A stretch of 51,545 nt of DNA, taken from the NCBI GenBank assembly GCA_020630065.1, contig JAHDCC010000002.1, forward strand, positions 1 through 51,545, in the 5' to 3' direction. Both the position numbers and the translations under genes were made by a program. The stretch is from Acidimicrobiales bacterium (GTDB lineage Bacteria > Actinomycetota > Acidimicrobiia > Acidimicrobiales > SZUA-35). Numbering within the stretch: the first letter of the stretch is position 1; each line of letters begins with the position of its first letter. Of the stretch, positions 19,363 through 27,431 are shown one piece after another. The notes beneath the pieces were generated by a model. The model was not told the DNA's origin. It saw nothing but the letters and a program-made list of their open reading frames with translations, and ran no database searches.

Positions 19363-20001
19363 TTAATTGATTCCGCTGAGTGGTGCTGCGTCGGAATCGA
19401 CTTTAGTTAGAACTGCTGCGGCGTCAACGGTTAGTGAAATTACTTTCGAGAATGCTTCATTGCCTGGGTCTCCGACGCCTACACCGCTCGGACCGGACAA
19501 AACGTGGAGGCGAAACTGTAGTCGACGCGGAGTTTCGCTGGTGCTTTCAATACAGGGATTACCGAAACCGCTTTCGCCGTAGTCATTAAGCGTTTCAATC
19601 GCATCAGCCGGTAGTTCACCTGCTGCTATGGCCGTTTGTTCTGGCGAGATGTTGGTGACAAGCCACAGCAAGACGGGTTCTTTGATGTCGGTTTGATCTG
19701 TCAACGAGATCGCTAACTCTTGGCCTTCTTCGGCCTCGAGACCCGTCCATTCCAAAGCGGGAGATACGTTTGACCCCTCGCAGGTGGCTGAAGGCGGGAT
19801 CGTGTTACCAGGCTCGAAATCCGCACTGGTCAATTTGAGTCCACTTGGACTTTCAAGCAAGTCTGGGGCGAACGTCACAGGAGGAGGTCGGCTTGTTGTG
19901 GTCTGATCGGCCGACGGTGGTCGCAGCGTTTGGCCGTCGCTAGCACAGCTAACTACCGCCAAACAGGCACCTATCACCGCTAGAAAAGACCGAATACGCA
20001 C
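19363..20001 (-). CDS. PEBP-like (YbhB/YbcL family) lipoprotein
   Basis: Signal peptide with lipobox VVSC and lipidated Cys19, then a Thr/Pro-rich spacer. The phosphatidylethanolamine-binding-protein fold runs from about 50 to 212. Family marks are LTSADFEPGNTIPPSATCEG, NVSPALEW, and the pocket regions VLLWLVTNI (where HW is usual, here LW) and GNPCIES. The replacement of the conserved His in the pocket suggests altered ligand binding. Bacterial members have no firmly established role. Divergent from the cation transporter gene. Confidence 0.85.
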   Translation of the reverse strand: MRIRSFLAVIGACLAVVSCASDGQTLRPPSADQTTTSRPPPVTFAPDLLESPSGLKLTSADFEPGNTIPPSATCEGSNVSPALEWTGLEAEEGQELAISLTDQTDIKEPVLLWLVTNISPEQTAIAAGELPADAIETLNDYGESGFGNPCIESTSETPRRLQFRLHVLSGPSGVGVGDPGNEAFSKVISLTVDAAAVLTKVDSDAAPLSGIN

Positions 20002-20073
20002 AGCCCTAGAGGTTAGCGCCCGCTAGGTGCATATTAGGTCCGAACGGACCTCTGTCATAGGATCGCCCACGGT

Positions 20074-20083
20074 TTGACGTCAA
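20074..20083. promoter_or_regulatory. Perfect 10-bp palindrome in a divergent intergenic region
   Basis: TTGACGTCAA is a perfect palindrome between the divergent PEBP-like and MgtE-like genes. It could be an operator or chance; a 10-base palindrome alone is weak evidence. Confidence 0.25.
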
Positions 20084-20193
20084 GGCCACCAGGAAGTGAG
20101 ACACGTAGTCGCAGGCATGAGGATTAAACTGAGCCGTATCTGTTAGGTTCTTGTTGGTTTAGAAATGATGTCTCTGTTTAGGAGTTGTAGGTC

Positions 20194-21474
20194 GTGACTA
20201 GGCGGAGTGTCCGCCCAACACGTCGCGTCCGTCTGTCGGTTCGCCGGCTTCCTTGGCGTCCCCTCGGAGGGTTTCTAGGTCCGGCGATTCGTGACGCCAA
20301 CCAGAGCCTCGCTGCGTTGTCTTTTTCGGCCACAACGAGCCTTATCACCGGTCTCACATTCGCATTTTTTGTAGGCAAGATCGAAGAATTTCCGGGTTTG
20401 TTACTTCTGATTCCGGCCGCGATCGGTTTGCGGGGAAACGTATTTGGTCCCCTGGGCGGTCGTTTGTCGACGTCGATGCAGACCGGGACACTTACCTGGT
20501 CCCGGCGCCCCGACTCGGTTCTAGGCCAAAACGTAATCGCAGCGATGACGTTGTCGCTGGCGGCTGCAGTGGGGTTGGCCTTCATCGCCCAGATAGTTTC
20601 AGCCACAGTCTTTAGCGATCCGGGACGACCACCCATTGGTCTGGCCGACTTTATAGTCGTATCGGTTTTCGGTGGCACGATAGCGTCGCTCGTGGTGCTG
20701 GTGATTACGTTAGGTTTAACGGTCGCCTCTACCCGGTTTGGTTGGGACCTCGACAATGTGACCGCACCGCTCGTGTCGGCCTCAGGGGATTTTGTGACCT
20801 TGCCTGCATTGGTGTTTGCGACCACGCTTATTCGCCGAGGCGGGTTGACCCAGGCCCTGGCGGTGTTGTTTGTTCTGGTCGCCGTGGTTGGGGTGGCGTG
20901 GATAGCGCGCTCTGCGTTAGAGATTGGTAAGCGGGTTCTGCTGGAATCCTTGCCGGTCTTGTTGATGGCTGGAACGATGAGTCTGTTCGCTGGCGTCGTG
21001 CTGGAACGATTTCAGGCCCGGCTCCTGGCGTACACCGTGTTCTTAGTTCTGCTCCCCGGCTATTTAGCCACGTCGGGTGCGCTCGGGGGTATTCTTTCGA
21101 GTCGTCTGTCTACCAAACTCCATTTGGGTCTGGTAAAGCCGAGCGCTATTCCACAGGGGGAAGCTCGGACCGATCTTCGCACGACGTATGTATTAGCTCT
21201 ACCGATATTCTCGCTTCTCGGCCTGTTATCTGGTTCTATAGGTTTAGCGGCCGGACGCACTTCGCCTGGAGTGTTCACGGTCGTGGCCGTTGCGGTCACC
21301 GGGGGCGTGATCGCGACTGCGTTTGTTTCGATAGTTGCGTACTACGCAACGCTGGTTGTTGTCAGATTTGGACTTAACCCCGACAACTATGGCATCCCGA
21401 TGGTTAGCGCAAGTTTGGATGTTGTCGGGGCCTTTACGCTGGTGGGGGCGTTGCTACTATGGGGAGTTACATGA
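20194..21474 (+). CDS. MgtE/SLC41-type divalent cation transporter
   Basis: Integral membrane protein with two tandem MgtE-like membrane domains. The first has LIPAAIGLRGNVFGPLGGRL (about residues 71-90). The second has the equivalent LLPGYLATSGALGGILSSRL near 286-305. It has no cytoplasmic CBS or MgtE N-domain. The N-terminus is only about 40 Arg-rich residues, like SLC41-type half-repeat transporters. It starts with GTG after TTAGGAG. The next gene begins 22 bases after its stop and encodes a PhoU/TrkA_C protein that could supply the missing regulatory part. I did not recognise an Mg2+ riboswitch (M-box) upstream. Confidence 0.87.
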   Translation: MTRRSVRPTRRVRLSVRRLPWRPLGGFLGPAIRDANQSLAALSFSATTSLITGLTFAFFVGKIEEFPGLLLLIPAAIGLRGNVFGPLGGRLSTSMQTGTLTWSRRPDSVLGQNVIAAMTLSLAAAVGLAFIAQIVSATVFSDPGRPPIGLADFIVVSVFGGTIASLVVLVITLGLTVASTRFGWDLDNVTAPLVSASGDFVTLPALVFATTLIRRGGLTQALAVLFVLVAVVGVAWIARSALEIGKRVLLESLPVLLMAGTMSLFAGVVLERFQARLLAYTVFLVLLPGYLATSGALGGILSSRLSTKLHLGLVKPSAIPQGEARTDLRTTYVLALPIFSLLGLLSGSIGLAAGRTSPGVFTVVAVAVTGGVIATAFVSIVAYYATLVVVRFGLNPDNYGIPMVSASLDVVGAFTLVGALLLWGVT

Positions 21475-21495
21475 TTCGAACGATGAGGATACGGA

Positions 21496-22713
21496 GTGAC
21501 CGTGGAGTCTAGAAACCTGCGAGAAATGCTAGCTGACGCGAAAGACACCAGTGAGTTGATGGTTGATGTCGCCTACGCTGCAGTATTTTTTGACGACGCC
21601 GACATGGCTGACGAGGTTCTAGAACTCGAAGGAGACATCTCCGACCTGGTTCATCAAATGCGGGCGCTTTGTATTATTGCGGTGCGTAACCCGCGTGAAG
21701 CCGAGGCGATGTCGGCGGTGCTTCAAGTGATCAGCGCGGTCGAAGGGATCGGAAACGCGGCGGTTGATATCGCAAAGACGGTGACTCGACGCCTGAGTAT
21801 TCCGCGTCAGCTGGTGGTTGATTTGACTGCAGCCGAAGAAGTCTCGCATCGGGTAAAGGTGGCGGAAGGTTCGAGTTTCGCCAATGGCAGCCTCGCTTCT
21901 TTCGAGTTGCCGGCAACCGCTGGAATGCGGGTTTTGGCGGTGAGGCGGAGCCGGAGCTGGCTGGTCGACCCCGGTGGTGATGATGTCCTGCAACCGGGCG
22001 ATGTCCTGTTTCTGCGAGGGTCGCCTGATGGGATCGGTCATTTGCGGGAACTGGCAGGGGCATCACCTTGGCAGTCACCTGAGGTCGCCGATGATGACCA
22101 GCCGTTAACCGACCTTGATCGGGCCGTTGACACCTTGGTTGAGATGAAGAACTTGTCGGAGGTGGCGGTCGGGTTGGCCTACTCTGCCCTAGTTTTTCGG
22201 GACAAAAATTTGGCGGCCGAAGTCCGTCATTTAGAAGACCGTCTAGATGAAATGAAGATACGGCTCGAAATGTGGGTTCTTCGGGCGGCCCATGATGGCA
22301 TTGAGCCAGACCGGTTGCGGGGGCTTCTGCAACTAGGTTCCGCCGCCGAAGATCTAGGTGACCAGGCGCAGCAGATGGTTTGGCTGATCGAACGGTCAAG
22401 TGACCTGCATCCAGTATTAGGCGTAGCTCTGGGGGATACTGATGATGTTGTGGTTCAGTTCCCTGTCAATGATGCGTCTCCTGCGGTGGGGCGAACCTTG
22501 GCTAGCCTCGACCTCGGTTTTAACGTTCTGGCGGTCAAGCGTGCTGGCCGGTATCTTTACCGGCCTCACAAGACTGTGCAAGTGATGGCAGGTGACGAGT
22601 TGCTGGCGTATGGTCCGGAAGAGGGGCGAGTTCCGTTAGCTGAATCGTTGGGGTGGCGTCTAGTGCTTGTCGATGACGAACAAGAGCTTGAGCTGGAACC
22701 GCTCGTTTATTGA
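21496..22713 (+). CDS. PhoU-TrkA_C-PhoU-TrkA_C cytosolic protein, putative regulator of the adjacent transporter
   Basis: The protein is an internal duplication. A PhoU-like helical domain (about 1-110) is followed by an RCK C-terminal (TrkA_C) domain (about 125-190, ending LQPGDVLFLRGSP). A second PhoU-like domain (about 203-300) precedes a second TrkA_C domain (about 320-400, with VMAGDELLAYG). The two halves align at LADAKDTSELMVDVAYAAV and LVEMKNLSEVAVGLAYSAL. TrkA_C domains bind small ligands in K+ and other transporters. With no membrane segment and immediate position after the MgtE-like gene, it is probably its gating or regulatory subunit. GTG start with GAGGAT 5 bases upstream. Confidence 0.88.
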   Translation: MTVESRNLREMLADAKDTSELMVDVAYAAVFFDDADMADEVLELEGDISDLVHQMRALCIIAVRNPREAEAMSAVLQVISAVEGIGNAAVDIAKTVTRRLSIPRQLVVDLTAAEEVSHRVKVAEGSSFANGSLASFELPATAGMRVLAVRRSRSWLVDPGGDDVLQPGDVLFLRGSPDGIGHLRELAGASPWQSPEVADDDQPLTDLDRAVDTLVEMKNLSEVAVGLAYSALVFRDKNLAAEVRHLEDRLDEMKIRLEMWVLRAAHDGIEPDRLRGLLQLGSAAEDLGDQAQQMVWLIERSSDLHPVLGVALGDTDDVVVQFPVNDASPAVGRTLASLDLGFNVLAVKRAGRYLYRPHKTVQVMAGDELLAYGPEEGRVPLAESLGWRLVLVDDEQELELEPLVY

Positions 22714-22879
22714 TTTCTAGCTAGCTCCGATTCGGTGCGCTGGAATGTGCTTGTATAAACCCACATAGGCTTCTGGTACTTGAAGAGACCACCCATGCGG
22801 TCAGTATATTGAACATCTGTCAATATCTTGAATATGTATGAGATGTCGGTCACATGTAGGGTTAGAATTTTCCCATAGA

Positions 22880-22904
22880 AACAGCCACCATTGAGGCGGC
22901 TGTT
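22880..22904 (+). promoter_or_regulatory. Hairpin in the leader of the DoxX gene
   Basis: AACAGCC pairs perfectly with GGCTGTT around an 11-base loop, just upstream of AGGGGGAA, the probable ribosome binding site of the DoxX gene. It may influence translation or mRNA stability. It is not followed by a T-run, so it is not a typical terminator. Confidence 0.4.
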
Positions 22905-22923
22905 ATAGACAGGGGGAATAGAA

Positions 22924-23427
22924 ATGAAGACGTTGAATTCAGCGTTCGGAAGGTACGCGTCATACGGGCCCGTTTTTGTGCGAGTAATGCTTGGCATCGG
23001 ATTTATCGTGCATGGGTACACCAAATTCGATAAGGAAGGTGGCATCTCGGCAACCGGCGATGCGTTTGCTGGTCCGCTAGGCATCCCGGCCGGCGAAATC
23101 GTCGCTCCCGTCGTTGGCGTCCTCGAAGTGGCTCTCGGACTCATGCTGATAGTTGGTCTTGCAACCCGAGTCTCGGCGATCGTACTTTCGTTGGTGTTGG
23201 TCGGAGCCATGTACTACGTCAAGAACGATGGCTTCCTCTTCAACGGAAACCAAGCCGGAGCAGAACTCGATCTGGTATACATAGCAGGCCTTTTCTCGCT
23301 CGTCCTCTCGGGGCCAGGAGCGTTATCGCTCGACGGCTTACTCAACCAAGACGAGACCGTGATCGACCTTCGATCTAGCGACGGATCGGTCATCGACGTC
23401 ATCGAAGAAGAAGTCGCCATGTCCTGA
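22924..23427 (+). CDS. DoxX family membrane protein
   Basis: About four membrane segments in 167 residues, with the DoxX pattern: RVMLGIGFIVHGYTKF near the N-terminus, then GIPAGEIVAPVVGVLEVALGLMLIVGLATR. The C-terminal tail of about 35 residues is acidic and hydrophilic. Members function with oxidoreductases or in oxidative-stress complexes (for example with SodA/SseA in mycobacteria). No such partner is next to it here. AGGGGGAA precedes the ATG, and a strong terminator follows at 23492. Confidence 0.9.
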   Translation: MKTLNSAFGRYASYGPVFVRVMLGIGFIVHGYTKFDKEGGISATGDAFAGPLGIPAGEIVAPVVGVLEVALGLMLIVGLATRVSAIVLSLVLVGAMYYVKNDGFLFNGNQAGAELDLVYIAGLFSLVLSGPGALSLDGLLNQDETVIDLRSSDGSVIDVIEEEVAMS

Positions 23428-23491
23428 CCGCCGAAATGAAAGGGCGAATCGAGACCAGAATCGCCAACAGTCACGTTAGAGCGAAAAATGA

Positions 23492-23530
23492 AACTGGCCA
23501 GACAGATAACCTGTCTGGCCAGTTCTACTT
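23492..23530. terminator. Bidirectional rho-independent terminator
   Basis: A perfect 14-bp stem (23492-23505 with 23111-type complement at 23511-23524) closes a 5-base loop ATAAC. On the plus strand it is followed by CTACTTTTT. On the minus strand it is followed by a T-rich stretch (complement of GCGAAAAATG). It sits between the convergent DoxX and SPFH genes and can serve both. Confidence 0.9.
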
Positions 23531-23543
23531 TTTGTCGATGTGC

Positions 23544-24695
23544 TTACCCGTTAGTTGGTGGTAAACCTTTCGGATTCGACCTCCACCGAGCCGAAGACGC
23601 AGGTGGAGCCGGAGGCGCCTCAGGGGTTGGTGGAGCAACCGCCTTCGGGGCTCGAGCTTGTTTTGGTTTATCTACCGCTGGAGCTGCTTTAGAGGCCTGG
23701 GTCATCGGTTTTTGGGCAGGTTTACGGGGCGGAGTCGGTGATGCAGGTGGGAAATCTCCACCCTTGATCAACTCGGCGATGCCGCCGATGGTTCCCATCG
23801 TGGCACCCATCTCAGCCGGAACGAAGATCTTGGTCGCCTGCCCGTTAGCGATTTCAGCCAACGATTCAAGATATTTGATTGCGATGACCCGATCATCGGT
23901 GCCAGAGGTGGTGATAGCTGTGTAAACGTTGCGGATAGCATCCGCTTCACCTTCAGCCACCACCTGTTGGCGGTACCGCTCAGCTTCAGCCCGAGTTGTT
24001 ATCGCCTGAGCTTCACCCTGGGCGACCAGAATGTCTCGTTCCCGTAGACCTTCAGCGGTCAAGACCGCCGAAGCCTTCTCGCCTTCGGCCCGGGTGACGG
24101 CAGCCTCTTTGGCGCCTTCAGCCTCGGTGACAACGGCCCGTCGGGTACGCTCCGCCTTCATTTGCTCGTGCATAGCGTGCATGACGTCTTGGGGAGGGTC
24201 GATGCGTTGAATCTCAACCCGAACAACGCGGACACCCCACTTGTCGGTTGCGTCATCCAGAATGTCTCGCAGCCCGGCGTTGACGCGTTCACGCGACGTG
24301 AACGCCTCATCCAACGTCATCTCACCGATCACGTTACGAAGATTGGTTTGAGCCAATTTTGTGACCGCCAAAATGAAATTCGAAATGTTATACAACAGGC
24401 GCTGTGGGTCAGTTGGCTCGTAGTAGATAACAGCGTCAACCGAAACAGCAACGTTGTCCTCAGTAATAACTTCCTGCGGAGGAACGTCAATAACCTGTTC
24501 ACGCATGTCCACCGTTCGCATCTTCTGCACAAACGGGAAAATGATGTTCAAGCCAGAGTCGACCGTCTTCTGATATTTTCCTAGCTGCTCTATCACGCCG
24601 CGCTGATAAGGGCGAACAATTCGTACACCGGCAAAGGCATAGAAAATTAAGAACCCAACTATCAATACGATGAACATGAGTACTACTTCAGCCAC
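23544..24695 (-). CDS. SPFH-domain membrane protein (stomatin/QmcA-like)
   Basis: An N-terminal membrane anchor (about 3-25) is followed by RPYQRGVIEQLGKY and the SPFH/Band 7 domain up to about residue 190, with RVEIQRIDPP and ERTRRA at its end. A long Ala/Glu-rich coiled coil (about 190-270) follows. A Pro/Ala/Lys-rich tail of about 65 residues (320-383) is longer than in typical bacterial stomatins. SPFH proteins form large membrane-bound cages or microdomains. It starts with GTG, with AAAGGAAC upstream. The NfeD-family gene lies 45 bases upstream on the same strand, the classical stomatin-NfeD operon. Confidence 0.94.
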   Translation of the reverse strand: MAEVVLMFIVLIVGFLIFYAFAGVRIVRPYQRGVIEQLGKYQKTVDSGLNIIFPFVQKMRTVDMREQVIDVPPQEVITEDNVAVSVDAVIYYEPTDPQRLLYNISNFILAVTKLAQTNLRNVIGEMTLDEAFTSRERVNAGLRDILDDATDKWGVRVVRVEIQRIDPPQDVMHAMHEQMKAERTRRAVVTEAEGAKEAAVTRAEGEKASAVLTAEGLRERDILVAQGEAQAITTRAEAERYRQQVVAEGEADAIRNVYTAITTSGTDDRVIAIKYLESLAEIANGQATKIFVPAEMGATMGTIGGIAELIKGGDFPPASPTPPRKPAQKPMTQASKAAPAVDKPKQARAPKAVAPPTPEAPPAPPASSARWRSNPKGLPPTNG

Positions 24696-24740
24696 GTGAT
24701 GTTCCTTTCATTTGGTTTCGGCTCACAGCCAATACGGCTG

Positions 24741-25190
24741 CTATCGAGGTTGAACGATTGCTTGAGTGCCTCGGATTTCGACCACAGTCACTTCAGTACC
24801 TGCGGGTACCTCCATGCCGTCGGCGTTAGCGATCCATTCTTCGCTCCCGATCTTCACTCGGCCCGTCTTGCTCGGGTCGCTGGGGATAGCGTTAATAACA
24901 CTGGCCGCTGAACCGATCAGACGGTTTGCGCCGACGCCTTCCACTTCTGGGTTTTTTAACGCGAGTCGTTTCGACAAGGGTCGAAGCGCAAGAAATGCTA
25001 TAAACGAAACAACCAAGAACACAGCCCAGCTGGCGACCAGCGGAGCCGTGAACAGGCTCGCCACCGAAGCAGCGACCGCTCCCGCCGCGAATGGCAGCAG
25101 AAAAAAAGAGCCGGCGATCATAATCTCAGCACCGGCAAACGTTATCGCCACAGCGAGCCAAATCCCGGCCCACAGTGTTGGATCATCCAT
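24741..25190 (-). CDS. NfeD family membrane protein
   Basis: Short-form NfeD with about three hydrophobic segments in residues 1-75 and a C-terminal OB-fold (about 85-149: GRVKIGSEEWIANADG...PAGTEVTVVEIRGTQAIVQ). It lacks the N-terminal ClpP-like protease domain found in long forms. NfeD proteins of this type pair with SPFH proteins, and here the SPFH gene follows 45 bases later. AAAGGAAGG precedes the start at some distance. Confidence 0.92.
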   Translation of the reverse strand: MDDPTLWAGIWLAVAITFAGAEIMIAGSFFLLPFAAGAVAASVASLFTAPLVASWAVFLVVSFIAFLALRPLSKRLALKNPEVEGVGANRLIGSAASVINAIPSDPSKTGRVKIGSEEWIANADGMEVPAGTEVTVVEIRGTQAIVQPR

Positions 25191-25311
25191 AGTTTGAACA
25201 ACCTTCCTTTGGCTAGTTCTTCGACCAGAATCTGTTACCCCTGTATGGCCCGAATCGATTCAGTCGTCAACTTACTTGATACCTAAATCTTAGCGCTAAG
25301 TTGGAATACAT

Positions 25312-26157
25312 ATGGCGCGCCTTCTCAACATCCATGCTCATCCAGACGACGAAGCTTCCAAGGGTGCTCCGTCGGTAGCCAAGTACGTTTCACAAGGCCA
25401 CGAAGCCTTCCTCGTTTGTGCTACCGGAGGCGAACAAGGCGACATCTTGAATCCGGTGATGGACCGCCCAGAGATCCGAGACAACCTTCCAGCGGTCCGC
25501 GTCGCTGAACTAGAACAGTCCGTAAAAGCCATTGGTTATTCCCAGCTCGATTGGCTCGGATACGAAGATTCCGGTATGGCCGACTCAGAGGCAAATAGCA
25601 ATACGAACTGTTTCGCTCAATGCGACTTCGACGAGGCAGTCGGACGATTCGTTCAGTTGCTTCGCCGCCACAAACCGCACGTGGTTACCACCTATGCCGA
25701 TGTTCAGACCTACCGTCACCCCGACCATCTCATGGTGCACGACATTTCCGGTCCGGCAATTGAGCGGGCCGCCGACGGTAGCTGGTACCCAGAGCTAGGT
25801 GAACCATGGCAAACCCAAAAGCTGTACTACTCCCTTTGGAGTCGACAACGAATGACAGCTCACCATGAAACCTATCTACGGCTCGGGCTAGAATCGCCGT
25901 TTGGTCCAGACTGGTTTGACCGCCCCTCACAAGATGACCGAATCACCACCAAAGTGAACATCGCAGGATATTACGGGGTTCGTCGAGAAGCGCTACTGGC
26001 TCACGCCACACAAGTCGACCCAGAAGAGAAGTTCTGGTTTGGGCTACCTGACGACGAAGCCGAAGCCGCCTACCCATTTGACGACTATATTTTGGCCTGG
26101 TCCTCGGTCGAACCCGAACTACCAGAAGACAACCTTTTCGCAGGAGTGACCGAATGA
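25312..26157 (+). CDS. mca: Mycothiol S-conjugate amidase
   Basis: Zinc amidase that cleaves mycothiol S-conjugates to a mercapturic acid and GlcN-Ins during detoxification in actinomycetes. The family signature HAHPDDEASKGA is at residues 8-19 (His10 and Asp13 as zinc ligands). The third ligand is His139 in YRHPDHLMVH. GGEQGDILNP, LGYEDSG, ALLAHATQVDP and the terminal NLFAGV all match Mca rather than the related deacetylase MshB. Length 281 is close to the usual 285-290. The stop overlaps the start of an SCP2-domain gene by 4 bp (ATGA). It implies that this organism makes mycothiol. Confidence 0.93.
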   Translation: MARLLNIHAHPDDEASKGAPSVAKYVSQGHEAFLVCATGGEQGDILNPVMDRPEIRDNLPAVRVAELEQSVKAIGYSQLDWLGYEDSGMADSEANSNTNCFAQCDFDEAVGRFVQLLRRHKPHVVTTYADVQTYRHPDHLMVHDISGPAIERAADGSWYPELGEPWQTQKLYYSLWSRQRMTAHHETYLRLGLESPFGPDWFDRPSQDDRITTKVNIAGYYGVRREALLAHATQVDPEEKFWFGLPDDEAEAAYPFDDYILAWSSVEPELPEDNLFAGVTE

Positions 26158-26519
26158 TCGATATTTCTTCACCCGACTGGATGGCCCAGCTCGTCGAAGC
26201 CTCAAACCGTGCCGACATAAAATCCGTATTCGGAGATGACACGACCACGATCTCGATGAACATCGGAAAGAAATCATGTGTTTTCTCCCTAAGCGGTGGT
26301 CGGGTGATCGAAGTTGCAGCTGACACCGAAGCTGCCGTGAATATCCCGCTAACGACCAAACAACTCACAGGCCTAGTCGATGGTTCGATACACCTGTCAA
26401 AGGCATACATGCAGGGTGACATCAAGCCCGTCGGGTCGAGCCGAGCCTTGATGTACGCGATCGAACTTTTCGACCACAAACAGGTGCAAAACCACCTCGA
26501 GGGTCTACTGGACGGTTAG
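26154..26519 (+). CDS. SCP2 sterol-carrier-like domain protein
   Basis: A single SCP2-like domain of 121 residues. It has the alternating beta-strand pattern of the family and the closing segment GSIHLSKAYMQGDIKPVGSSRALM. Such domains form a hydrophobic tunnel for lipids or hydrophobic ligands. It is translationally coupled to mca through an ATGA overlap, suggesting joint expression, perhaps for handling hydrophobic thiol conjugates or for a membrane step. The ligand is unknown. Confidence 0.88.
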   Translation: MIDISSPDWMAQLVEASNRADIKSVFGDDTTTISMNIGKKSCVFSLSGGRVIEVAADTEAAVNIPLTTKQLTGLVDGSIHLSKAYMQGDIKPVGSSRALMYAIELFDHKQVQNHLEGLLDG

Positions 26520-26532
26520 CCAACCAAGCCGG

Positions 26533-27357
26533 CTATGCCGAACGAAGCTCGGCAAATCCGATAAGTTCCACACCTGAACGTTCAACCTGAGCACGAAACG
26601 TCAGATCATTTATAAGTGCGTGAGCGTCAGCTACCCGACCCATCCAATTGGGATCTAACGATCGAATTTCCTCGGTGTCAAACGCAGGTGAAAGGTGGAT
26701 CTCGGTGACCCCCGGATCGACAGTCGCGATGGCGTTGGTAAGAGCAGCCAGTGGGCGTGAGGCATTCGCAGTGCTCACCACATGGTCGGCGCACAGGACG
26801 CCTTCGTCGTTAGCCAGCTTCCGCGCCGGGAACCCAAGTTCAATAGCCGGATCGGGAAGCGTAATCGGTAAATCAAACTCGAGGGCAAGGCCGAGATAGA
26901 TATCAAAAAATTCGGGGCGAGCGCTTAACGCGTGCATATGGGCATGTAAAAACGAAGGGTCAAATCCCCAAAGAATCGCCCGCGCGATTTGTGAACAGGC
27001 TTCGCGTCTAATCTCGTCTGGGTCAGCGTGTTCCCAAAGATCCGTCAACGTAGTCGGAAACCCACCGTTACCATCAAACAACGAAGGAGCATGCGTGATC
27101 GGACCCCAACGGTAAACCTCATACGGGGCGTTGAACGTGAGCGACACCCCAACATCTTCACCTTGGTACGATGCGGCGGCACCTCGAGCCCAAGGGCAAG
27201 GAACCTGTAGTGCCGCACTTGTTGCCATACCGGTTCGCAGCGACTCATTTATCGCCTGGTTAGCGGCATTAGACGACCCTAAACCATCACAGACCAAAAT
27301 CACAAGCTTGGAATCCGGCGGCCGACCAAGACGTTCAAGAAGAGAAGTCATATACAT
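26533..27357 (-). CDS. ChbG/HpnK (YdjC)-family deacetylase-like protein with altered metal site
   Basis: The overall sequence follows actinobacterial members of the carbohydrate-deacetylase family: SLLERLG, then a DGLGSSNAANQAINESL helix, PCPWARGAA, YRWGPITHAPSLFD, LWEHADPDEIRREACSQI, WGFDPSFLHAHMH and RPEFFDIYL. The family's DD metal pair reads CDG (Cys23-Asp24-Gly25), and the GVHLTLN motif reads GVSLTFN (Ser72). Two of the three usual metal ligands are thus changed, while the HAHMH histidines (138-142) remain. It may be inactive or use a different site. Length 274 is normal. Confidence 0.8.
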   Translation of the reverse strand: MYMTSLLERLGRPPDSKLVILVCDGLGSSNAANQAINESLRTGMATSAALQVPCPWARGAAASYQGEDVGVSLTFNAPYEVYRWGPITHAPSLFDGNGGFPTTLTDLWEHADPDEIRREACSQIARAILWGFDPSFLHAHMHALSARPEFFDIYLGLALEFDLPITLPDPAIELGFPARKLANDEGVLCADHVVSTANASRPLAALTNAIATVDPGVTEIHLSPAFDTEEIRSLDPNWMGRVADAHALINDLTFRAQVERSGVELIGFAELRSA

Positions 27358-27431
27358 GAACCTAGCTGCTCTGGGCGACCGACCGAACTAGCTTCCCCTA
27401 AATAGCTGATCTGACCCAGCAGAATAGAAGG

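Noticed and set aside
20002-20193. Possible Mg2+ riboswitch (M-box) upstream of the MgtE-like gene
   Set aside because: No M-box core sequence or the expected length of leader was seen; only a 10-base palindrome is present.
20194-22713. Phosphate transport regulation because of PhoU-like domains
   Set aside because: No pst genes are near, and the TrkA_C domains and cation transporter fit an ion-transport role better.
22707-23210. Minus-strand ORF of 167 codons antisense to DoxX
   Set aside because: The plus-strand DoxX gene has a ribosome binding site and family motifs. The antisense frame is a shadow.
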